Positions 16,867 to 23,610 of a stretch of DNA of 33,621 nt are shown here, piece by piece; the first letter of the stretch is position 1; every line of letters starts with the position of its first letter. Position numbers and translations under genes: made by a program. The stretch comes from Bacteroidota bacterium (GTDB taxonomy: Bacteria; Bacteroidota; Bacteroidia; Chitinophagales; Chitinophagaceae), in contig JAPLEO010000022.1 of NCBI GenBank assembly GCA_026391125.1, positions 1-33,621 of the forward strand, written 5' to 3'. The notes below the pieces were generated by a model. That model did not search any database, was not told the origin of the DNA, and saw only the letters and a program-made list of their open reading frames with translations.

Positions 16867-18582
16867 CTAAAGGTTTCCTTTTTTTAATTCTGATACTGCA
16901 AAGTCTGCCGCTCTTGCTGTTAATGCCATATAAGTTAAAGATGGATTCTGACAAGCAGAGGAAACCATACAAGCACCATCCGTAACAAATACATTCTTCG
17001 CATCCCAAACTTGGTTTTGTGCATTCAACACAGAAGTTTTTTCATCCTTGCCCATCCGTGCGGTTCCCATTTCATGAATGCCATGGCCCATTGCATGTCC
17101 TGAATCGTGTGTTTTAATATCTTTTACACCAGCAGCTTCAAACATGGCAACAAGATCATCAACAATTGCTTTACGCATTTTCTTTTCATTGTCTTTGATC
17201 TCTGCATCCATTGATAAAACGGGGAGTCCCCATTTATCTTTCATTGTAGGATCAAGTGTGATCTTATTTTCATGATAAGGTAGTACTTCACCAAATCCAC
17301 CAGCACCAATTGACCAGCTACCAGGCTCGGTTAAAGCTTCTTTAAAACCTGCGCCTATATTCAATTCTGCAATATTTCTACTCCAGCCCGATCTACTTGC
17401 TGCGCCTTGGTAGCCATAACCGCGAAGGAAATCGCGTTTGTCTCCATTAAGGTTCGCAAACCTTGGAATATAAAATCCGTTGGCCCTTCTACCTGAATAA
17501 TAACTATCCTCGAATCCTTCCACTTTACCAGATGCGCCAAGATTATAGTGATGATCCATGATATTGTGGCCTAACTCGCCGCTACTACTTCCCAGTCCCT
17601 CTTTCCAAACATCAGTTGCAGAATTCATCAACACCCATGCAGAATTCAATGATGACGCATTTAAGAAAACGATCTTAGAATGAAAGGTGTAGGTTTTATT
17701 TGTTTCAGCATCTAGTACTTCAACACCAGTAGCTTTCTTGGTATTCTTGTCGTATAAAATTTGAGTGACAATACTCCAAGGGCGTACCGTTAAATTACCT
17801 GTTTTCATTGCCGCAGGTAGTGTAGATGATTGGGTACTAAAGTATCCACCAAAAGGGCAACCCTCCCAACATCTATTTCTGAATTGGCAAGCAGTTCTTC
17901 CAGGTATGGCAGCTGTTAAATTGGCAACACGGCCAATAATTAAATGGCGACTATTATTAAACTTTGCTTTGAATCTTGCAGCCACATCTTTCTCCACACA
18001 ATTCAAATCCATGGGTGGTAGAAAATGGCCATCAGGCAAGTGTGGCAAGCCTTCCATTGATCCACTGATGCCTGCAAATTTTTCTACATAATCGTACCAA
18101 GGCGCAATTTCTTTGTAACGGATAGGCCAATCAATGGCAACTCCATCTTTTGCATTTGCTTCAAAATCAAGATCACTCCAACGATAACTTTGTCTTCCCC
18201 AAAGAAGTGATCTTCCGCCCAACTGATAGCTTCTCCACCAAGTAAATGGTTTCACTTCTGTGTAAGGACATTCTTCTTCATTCACCCATGAGTCCATCAC
18301 AGTTTCAGAAGCAGCCCAACCTCTATGTATTACGGGATATTTTTTCTTTTGTTCGTCGGTAGTGCGTCCACGGTGTTCTAATTGCCATGGATCTTTATCG
18401 GAAAATTTATAGTCTTTAATGTGCTGATGGTCTCTACCTCTTTCGAGCATTAAAACCTTTAACCCTTTTTCGGTTAATTCTTTGGCAGCCCATCCACCAC
18501 TGATCCCAGAGCCAATTACAATGGCGTCGTAAGTATTTTGTTCGGCAGACTTAGTGTTTACATAAGTTGAATCGTTAGGCAT
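16867..18582 (-). CDS. GMC-family FAD oxidoreductase
   Basis: 571 residues. The N-terminal Rossmann motif is YDAIVIGSGISGGWAAKE, with the ribose-binding acid in LMLERGRDH. GMC hallmarks are GGRSLLWGRQSYRW, the Cys-rich CQFRNRCWEGCPFGG, C-terminal HEMGTARMG and CQNPSLTYMALTARAADFA, where the His/Asn pair at the active site is expected. Related Bacteroidota enzymes oxidise sugar or polyol alcohol groups, often with a separate small subunit and cytochrome, and neither is visible here. No signal peptide is seen at this start. It is the first gene of a likely two-gene unit with the DUF1593 gene, which suggests joint action on a carbohydrate or nucleoside-like compound (inference). Confidence 0.9.
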   Translation of the reverse strand: MPNDSTYVNTKSAEQNTYDAIVIGSGISGGWAAKELTEKGLKVLMLERGRDHQHIKDYKFSDKDPWQLEHRGRTTDEQKKKYPVIHRGWAASETVMDSWVNEEECPYTEVKPFTWWRSYQLGGRSLLWGRQSYRWSDLDFEANAKDGVAIDWPIRYKEIAPWYDYVEKFAGISGSMEGLPHLPDGHFLPPMDLNCVEKDVAARFKAKFNNSRHLIIGRVANLTAAIPGRTACQFRNRCWEGCPFGGYFSTQSSTLPAAMKTGNLTVRPWSIVTQILYDKNTKKATGVEVLDAETNKTYTFHSKIVFLNASSLNSAWVLMNSATDVWKEGLGSSSGELGHNIMDHHYNLGASGKVEGFEDSYYSGRRANGFYIPRFANLNGDKRDFLRGYGYQGAASRSGWSRNIAELNIGAGFKEALTEPGSWSIGAGGFGEVLPYHENKITLDPTMKDKWGLPVLSMDAEIKDNEKKMRKAIVDDLVAMFEAAGVKDIKTHDSGHAMGHGIHEMGTARMGKDEKTSVLNAQNQVWDAKNVFVTDGACMVSSACQNPSLTYMALTARAADFAVSELKKGNL

Positions 18583-18634
18583 AGCGTTAGATTTGAAGAT
18601 TCTGAATCGTTAGCAGAATGAACTTTAAATCTAA
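18568..18634. promoter_or_regulatory. Repeats around the GMC gene start
   Basis: TTAGATTT (18587-18594) and AAATCTAA (18627-18634) form an 8-base inverted repeat just upstream of the GMC start codon. TGAATCGTTAG occurs directly twice, at 18568-18578 and 18603-18613. They may be regulatory or chance AT-rich matches. No consensus promoter was found in this 90-bp gap. Confidence 0.25.
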
Positions 18635-18672
18635 AACTTTCCAACTAATTAACCGCAATAGATTTGTAGACT

Positions 18673-19029
18673 TTAATCCTTTTCTTTTAAAACTGCGAGA
18701 AAATCTTTGTTTGTCCAATCTTTTTTCTCATCCACCCAGAGGCAAATATGGTCCTTAATATCGCTAAGCGATTTCCAGGCTTCAAAAATTAAGTGGTAGT
18801 CGTTTTCAGGAAAATCATCGCGTGAATACCTCTTTCCAATCTTTGCAATAATTTTACCATTCTTTTTCCTGAAAGTATCGCCAAAGAATTTACCCAACGG
18901 GGATTTAGATTTGCCAAAAAAACAGTTCCCTAGAATTACGCCAAGTACTTTTTCTTTTTTAACATCAATTATGGCATTCTGATATAGATAGGCAATAGTT
19001 TCGCCTTCCTTATTTACAATCGAATTCAT
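18673..19029 (-). CDS. 4-fold beta flower-like small protein
   Basis: A 118-residue cytoplasmic protein without signal or membrane segment. The N-terminal half has the repeated pattern of the 4-fold beta flower domain: KEGETIAYLYQNAIID, KEKVLGVILGNCFFGK, LGKFFGDTFRKKNGKIIAKI. Each unit is a residue pair such as NG or EG followed by a beta strand. The C-terminal half (YHLIFEAWKSLSDIKDHICL) looks helical. The biochemical role of this family is unknown to me. It stands between the GMC gene and the phosphonate cluster, with gaps of 90 and 39 bp. The start fits the conserved N-terminal pattern. It might be transcribed with the cluster upstream. Confidence 0.6.
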   Translation of the reverse strand: MNSIVNKEGETIAYLYQNAIIDVKKEKVLGVILGNCFFGKSKSPLGKFFGDTFRKKNGKIIAKIGKRYSRDDFPENDYHLIFEAWKSLSDIKDHICLWVDEKKDWTNKDFLAVLKEKD

Positions 19030-19068
19030 TAATAAAGCTACAAATAGGAATTTTAATTTAATATTAAT

Positions 19069-19749
19069 TTATTGTAGATCTTTTATAATTGTAAGTAATC
19101 CAATTAAATCGTCAATAATATAGTCAGGGTTAGTCAAAGCCAATTGGTCTTTCGTGTGTGCGCCAGTAGTTATACCAATATTTAGTCTACAACCTGCGTT
19201 TCTTCCTTCTTCAATATCGATAGTAGAATCGCCTATTTTTATAACTTCCTTGGAATCGACGATCTGAAATTGATCCATGGCAAGCAAAATCATATCTGGT
19301 TCGGGGCGATTCTTTTTCACATCAGATGCCGTAACCAGTCCATCAAAATGAACCCCTTTTTTCCATCCCAATTTCCGGATTAAAGAATTTGCAGTATGTT
19401 CATTATAACCTGTATTCAAAACTACCAAGATCCCGTTTTTCTTTAAAGTAGCAAACAATTCAAGGGCATTGTTTTGGGGGTATATTTGCATGGAATCGTA
19501 GGCTAATTCAAGTTGCTCTTTAAAATTTTCGAAAATCTTGTTTGCCAAAACATCATTCTCTATATTACCGTAAATGCTTAGTACAGATTTAATTGCTTGT
19601 AACTTTTCTTTTCCCGCACCTTCGGCAAATACCTGATCTAATGAAAAATCAAACCCTTCCGCATTAATAGATTTCTGTAATGTTTTATAAACTACATTGT
19701 CTTCATCAACGGTAGTTCCGGCCATATCAAAAACAATCATTTTTATCAT
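19069..19749 (-). CDS. Phosphonatase-like HAD hydrolase (PhnX-like, TIGR03351 type)
   Basis: About 226 residues; the ATG at 19749 gives MIKMIVFDMAGTTVDE. The nucleophile Asp sits in FDMAGTT. The second position after it is Ala rather than the usual HAD Asp, as in phosphonoacetaldehyde hydrolase (PhnX). In the cap segment EGAGKEKLQAI, a Lys falls where PhnX has its Schiff-base Lys (by-eye alignment). Motif III is IKIGDSTIDIEEGRNAG. Family TIGR03351 is the PhnX sister group, often found next to the FAD enzyme of TIGR03364, as here. Expected reaction: C-P bond cleavage of phosphonoacetaldehyde or a close relative, releasing phosphate and an aldehyde in the cytoplasm. It is the last gene of the phosphonate cluster, 40 bp after the PbfA-like gene. 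Confidence 0.8.
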   Translation of the reverse strand: MIKMIVFDMAGTTVDEDNVVYKTLQKSINAEGFDFSLDQVFAEGAGKEKLQAIKSVLSIYGNIENDVLANKIFENFKEQLELAYDSMQIYPQNNALELFATLKKNGILVVLNTGYNEHTANSLIRKLGWKKGVHFDGLVTASDVKKNRPEPDMILLAMDQFQIVDSKEVIKIGDSTIDIEEGRNAGCRLNIGITTGAHTKDQLALTNPDYIIDDLIGLLTIIKDLQ

Positions 19750-19789
19750 ACAAATTAATTTAAACACGAAAAGTAAAAAGAAATACTCC

Positions 19790-21145
19790 TCAATTATTAT
19801 TAAAAGAAATTTTTTCTAACGCATTTGTAAGGATCGTTAAAGCGGCATCCAATTCAATTCTAGTTATAATTAAAGGCGGACAAAACTGCAATACATTTCC
19901 TTGTGATACTTTGAAACTTAGTCCATTTTCTAAACACTGATACATAATTTGCTCCGCTTCACTGATAGCTTTTTCCTTTGTAGTCCGATCTTTTACTAAT
20001 TCAATTCCCCATAACATACCTATCCCTCGAACATCACCAATGATTGGAAACTGCTTTTGCAATTCTAGCATCTTTTCCCTGAAATAAATTTCATCATTTT
20101 GAACCTTTGAAAGGATCTCATTTTGTTCTAAGTATTCGATCATAGCCAGGCCTGCGGAACAACCTAATGGACTTTTCTCATGCGTATAATGCCCTATTGA
20201 AATATCAGAAGCCACATTATATTTATCTCTTGTAACAATTGCTGCAATTGGAATGATACCTGCACCTAACCCTTTACCAAGACATACAATATCTGGTTCA
20301 ATTTCATAATGTTCAAAGGCAAACATTTTTCCGGTTCTTCCAAAAGCAATGGGTATTTCATCCAATATTAATAAAACCTGGTACTGATCACATATTTGCC
20401 TTATTTTTTTCCAATATGCTTTAGAAGGTATTTGAACATCTGTATTTCTAATAGTTTCAGCAATAAATGCACCTACCTGTGGATTTTGCTCTAATACTTT
20501 TTCTAGCTCATCTGCATAATGTAGATCTAAGCCATCTTTAAAATGATTTCGATAGGTACTAGGTTGTGAAATATTATTAGCTTCCTCTGTAATGGCGTTA
20601 CCCATATATTTTTTAAATTGTTCTTCGCCACCAACTGCAATCGCATCAAGTGATGCACCATGAAACGAATCATTCAAAGAAACAACTTGGTGTTTACCCG
20701 TAACTACTCTAGCTAACTTCAATGCCATTCCCACAGCACTGGTTCCTCCTGGTGCAAACAAAACACGATTTAAATGGCTAGGAAATAAGCTGATCAATTT
20801 TGAGGCAAATTCTATCGTTATTTTATTTGTAAATCGGCGGGGCGAAAATGGCAAAAGATCCATTTGCTGCTTTACTTTTTCCAAAACATACGGATTTCTA
20901 TATCCAACCTGATGCACACTATTTCCGTGAAAGTCCATATATTTTTTTCCACGGATATCGGTAATATAAATCCCCTCGCAAGATTCGATTACATCCAAAC
21001 AGGGTGTAGATAAAGCTTGATGTAGAAATAGATTCGCATCTTCATCCAATAATTTCATGGTATCAAAATCCATTATTTGATACCAGCTCTTTCTAGCATC
21101 AGAAAAATTCACGTCTCCTTCAGTGAGTAAATTATTTTCTTTCAT
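19790..21145 (-). CDS. pbfA: PbfA-like class III PLP enzyme, likely 1-hydroxy-2-aminoethylphosphonate ammonia-lyase
   Basis: A 451-residue fold-type I PLP enzyme annotated by family as a class III aminotransferase. Visible motifs: MDFHGNSVHQVGYRNP, FAPGGTSAVGMALKLAR, SFHGASLDAIAVGGEEQF, LILDEIPIAFGRTGK with the cofactor Asp, and the PLP Lys291 in CLGKGLGAG. The DFHGN..HQVG and PFSPRRFTN segments are what I recall of PbfA, which converts (R)-1-hydroxy-2-aminoethylphosphonate to phosphonoacetaldehyde and ammonia. A true transaminase is the alternative. Context supports PbfA: the FAD enzyme gene upstream overlaps it by 4 bp (ATGA), and the phosphonatase-like gene follows. The product would feed that hydrolase. 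Confidence 0.75.
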   Translation of the reverse strand: MKENNLLTEGDVNFSDARKSWYQIMDFDTMKLLDEDANLFLHQALSTPCLDVIESCEGIYITDIRGKKYMDFHGNSVHQVGYRNPYVLEKVKQQMDLLPFSPRRFTNKITIEFASKLISLFPSHLNRVLFAPGGTSAVGMALKLARVVTGKHQVVSLNDSFHGASLDAIAVGGEEQFKKYMGNAITEEANNISQPSTYRNHFKDGLDLHYADELEKVLEQNPQVGAFIAETIRNTDVQIPSKAYWKKIRQICDQYQVLLILDEIPIAFGRTGKMFAFEHYEIEPDIVCLGKGLGAGIIPIAAIVTRDKYNVASDISIGHYTHEKSPLGCSAGLAMIEYLEQNEILSKVQNDEIYFREKMLELQKQFPIIGDVRGIGMLWGIELVKDRTTKEKAISEAEQIMYQCLENGLSFKVSQGNVLQFCPPLIITRIELDAALTILTNALEKISFNNN

Positions 21146-22275
21146 GAAACCATGCTATTTACAGTTTCTTCTGCAAGTCCAAAAGATAAAGTCATTCCAT
21201 TCCCTCCCAACCCATTCAAAATATACACATTAGGGGCTGGATACAGGAGTAATTCAGTTGCTGAATTGGTCATTTTAGGGTAGATACCATGCCAACTTTG
21301 GATCAAGTTCCAATCTGATATTATTGCAAATGATTTGAGATAGTTTAAGACGAGTTCATTCAAATTGGCCTTATCAAATGGCTCAAAAGTATTAGCATAT
21401 TCGTGGGTATCACCAACTGTAAGTTCTCCCAGCTGGTTTTGAGATACCATCACATGAATCCCATTATCAAGATAAACCCCCATTTCAGCATTGTACCTGC
21501 TTTTTAGTTTAAATAATGATGCAGCTGCTTTGAATGATTGATAATGAATCAATGATAATCCTCCACATATAGAAGTTCCAATTCGCCAATCTTTTTGTTC
21601 AGGCGCAAAACGCATCATTTGCAATTTACATTTGGTGATGGGCTGGTCTGCAAATAATTCTGGATACAAGGTCTCAAAATCAGAGCCACTACAAACAAAA
21701 ATGATATCTGCTTCAAATATTTGATTCCCTGCTTTTAACTGATTATTTGAGATCTCAGTAATCGTTGTATTCCAAATAAAAGATACACCCAAATACTCCT
21801 TTAAATACTCTGGTACTTTTTGAATTGCCTCCCTAGGATCAATGATTGTTTCAGTGCTACTATAGAGACCTCCTATTAATCCTGAAGGGTTAATTCCCTT
21901 GAACTCAGTTAGAATTTCGTTTGGGCCCAACAATTTTACAGGTCTTTCATTTTCAGAGAACTGTTTGTGCAGCTCTTGCAAAACTTCCCATTCGTCATCA
22001 TGATATGCAAGGTGTAAACTTCCCACTTCATCATACCAAATATTAATGCTATCAGCAATTTCTTTCCAAATCTCTTTGCTCCTTATTGCTCGTTTATATA
22101 AAACACCATCGGGCTGGCCAATTGGCCAAACCATCCCGAAATTTCTAATAGAAGCACCAATTGCTTTTTGATTTCTTTCAATCACTGTTACTTGGTATCC
22201 TTTTAATGATAGCGCTCTGGCAGTAGCTAAACCTACAATACCAGCGCCTACAACAATGGCGGTTTTTTGACTCAT
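21142..22275 (-). CDS. FAD-dependent aminophosphonate oxidoreductase (TIGR03364 type)
   Basis: A 377-residue DAO-fold flavoenzyme. AIVVGAGIVGLATARALS (dinucleotide motif GxGxxG at residues 10-15) is followed by TVIERN. It has the FGMVWPIGQP and HLAYHDDEWEVL segments and C-terminal YILNGLGGNGMTLSFGLAEE for FAD binding. The size and pattern fit TIGR03364, a glycine-oxidase-like family tied by gene neighbourhood to phosphonatase-like TIGR03351. Likely role: oxidative deamination or N-demethylation of 2-aminoethylphosphonate or a derivative in the cytoplasm. The gene is translationally coupled on both sides, with 1 bp after the DUF5690 gene and a 4-bp overlap with the PbfA-like gene. A plain D-amino acid oxidase is less likely given the context. 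Confidence 0.8.
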   Translation of the reverse strand: MSQKTAIVVGAGIVGLATARALSLKGYQVTVIERNQKAIGASIRNFGMVWPIGQPDGVLYKRAIRSKEIWKEIADSINIWYDEVGSLHLAYHDDEWEVLQELHKQFSENERPVKLLGPNEILTEFKGINPSGLIGGLYSSTETIIDPREAIQKVPEYLKEYLGVSFIWNTTITEISNNQLKAGNQIFEADIIFVCSGSDFETLYPELFADQPITKCKLQMMRFAPEQKDWRIGTSICGGLSLIHYQSFKAAASLFKLKSRYNAEMGVYLDNGIHVMVSQNQLGELTVGDTHEYANTFEPFDKANLNELVLNYLKSFAIISDWNLIQSWHGIYPKMTNSATELLLYPAPNVYILNGLGGNGMTLSFGLAEETVNSMVS

Positions 22276-22276
22276 A

Positions 22277-23560
22277 TCAGTGAGGTATTAGTTGAAATTT
22301 TCGATTAAAATATTGTATTGCAAAAAAGGAACCTATTAGGCCAAATACTGAGAGGCCTACAACTCCCCAACTATATAAGACTGACCAGTGAATTTGAAAA
22401 TGAAAAACTGTTTTTACCAAGATAACAGATACACTTCCTAAATATCCAAACGAGTCGGCCAAGTACATGATAAAACCAACATTTCCTGTAATACGAAAAC
22501 TGGCAATCATTCTGTCAAATAGTATGCAGTTAAAAGGAATATAGCCTATATATAGTCCAAGTCCAACTAAGGTCATCCATAAAAAAGGCCCAATAAATCC
22601 TTGTATAAATAAAAAGGATGAACCACCAGCAATGATAAAACCGATCATGATGATATACTGTGTAATAAGAAATGCCTTCTGATTGTTTTTAATCAAAATC
22701 ATACTCCCCATTAAAATCAATACAAATAAAGTGATCGGAATTTCTGTTGCAGTAAACACAGAAGGCTGGTTCCCTAAACCCACTTCTCTCCAAATATCAG
22801 CAGCAAAATTGTCGCGAATGTCTCTGAAGATTGTTAGAAATACATATATAACAATAAACAAAATCAAACCGGGCTTGTAGGTACTTATAAAATTGCTTCT
22901 TTCCACATTACTCATCGGCAACCTAGTTACTCGCATTTCAATGTCAGTATCTGAAGGTGCTGGAATTTTCTCCATTAAATACACCAAGAGTATTAATGGG
23001 ATAACGAAAACAGCCCCAGTTACAAACGGCAACCACCAGTCGGTGATACTAAAATTGATCTGTAATGTTTTCGCAATTGATTTCACAAAACCGGATGAAA
23101 AAATAAAACTCACTGCAAGTGCAGCACCTATAAAATCAGTCGCTTTTCTACCTTCTACAAATGAAAAAACAACACCCCAAATAATTCCAAGGGGGAACCC
23201 GTTTGTAAATAGAAATAAAACAGACCATGGTGCAGGAACAATAGCTAATAATAAAAGCGACACCCAGGAAATACCTACTAAAATAAGTATGAGTTTACCT
23301 CTACCTATTTTTTTCAATTCTGCAATAAACTTGATGCCGTAAAATTTGCTCATCATATACCCTAAAACCTGACTGATCACTAATGCATCTTTAAAAGCTA
23401 GTCCTACTATTTTAGGTCCGTCTGCAAAAATGCCAACAGTAAATGGCTTCCTAAATGCATAAACAGTAGCATAGGTTAGAAAACAGATAACTGCTGCATA
23501 TAATGCAACCCAATTATCCCTGTTTTTTTCTTGTTGCAAGTATGCGATAACTCTTTTCAA
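22277..23560 (-). CDS. DUF5690 transporter resembling organophosphate:phosphate antiporters
   Basis: A 427-residue inner-membrane protein with about 12 hydrophobic helices, matching DUF5690 of the MFS fold. Compared from memory with E. coli GlpT, it keeps VYAFRKPF (Arg37-Lys38; GlpT Arg45-Lys46), SKF (Lys72; GlpT Lys80) at the same 35-residue spacing, an Arg in VFLTIFRD (Arg246; GlpT Arg269), and SFGYLGS near the C-terminus. In GlpT these Arg and Lys residues bind the phosphate group. This suggests uptake of a phosphonate or organophosphate. It is 50 bp after the phosphoesterase gene and 1 bp before the FAD gene. The family assignment is firm by eye; the substrate is inferred. Confidence 0.8.
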   Translation of the reverse strand: MKRVIAYLQQEKNRDNWVALYAAVICFLTYATVYAFRKPFTVGIFADGPKIVGLAFKDALVISQVLGYMMSKFYGIKFIAELKKIGRGKLILILVGISWVSLLLLAIVPAPWSVLFLFTNGFPLGIIWGVVFSFVEGRKATDFIGAALAVSFIFSSGFVKSIAKTLQINFSITDWWLPFVTGAVFVIPLILLVYLMEKIPAPSDTDIEMRVTRLPMSNVERSNFISTYKPGLILFIVIYVFLTIFRDIRDNFAADIWREVGLGNQPSVFTATEIPITLFVLILMGSMILIKNNQKAFLITQYIIMIGFIIAGGSSFLFIQGFIGPFLWMTLVGLGLYIGYIPFNCILFDRMIASFRITGNVGFIMYLADSFGYLGSVSVILVKTVFHFQIHWSVLYSWGVVGLSVFGLIGSFFAIQYFNRKFQLIPH

Positions 23561-23610
23561 ATTCAGTTTTTAAGTCTTTCCTAATGTAAAATTTTGAACT
23601 ACTTAACTAT

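Noticed and set aside
19790..21145. PhnW-type 2-aminoethylphosphonate transaminase
   Set aside because: The motifs are of the class III PLP fold with the PbfA-like DFHGN..HQVG region, whereas PhnW belongs to class V.
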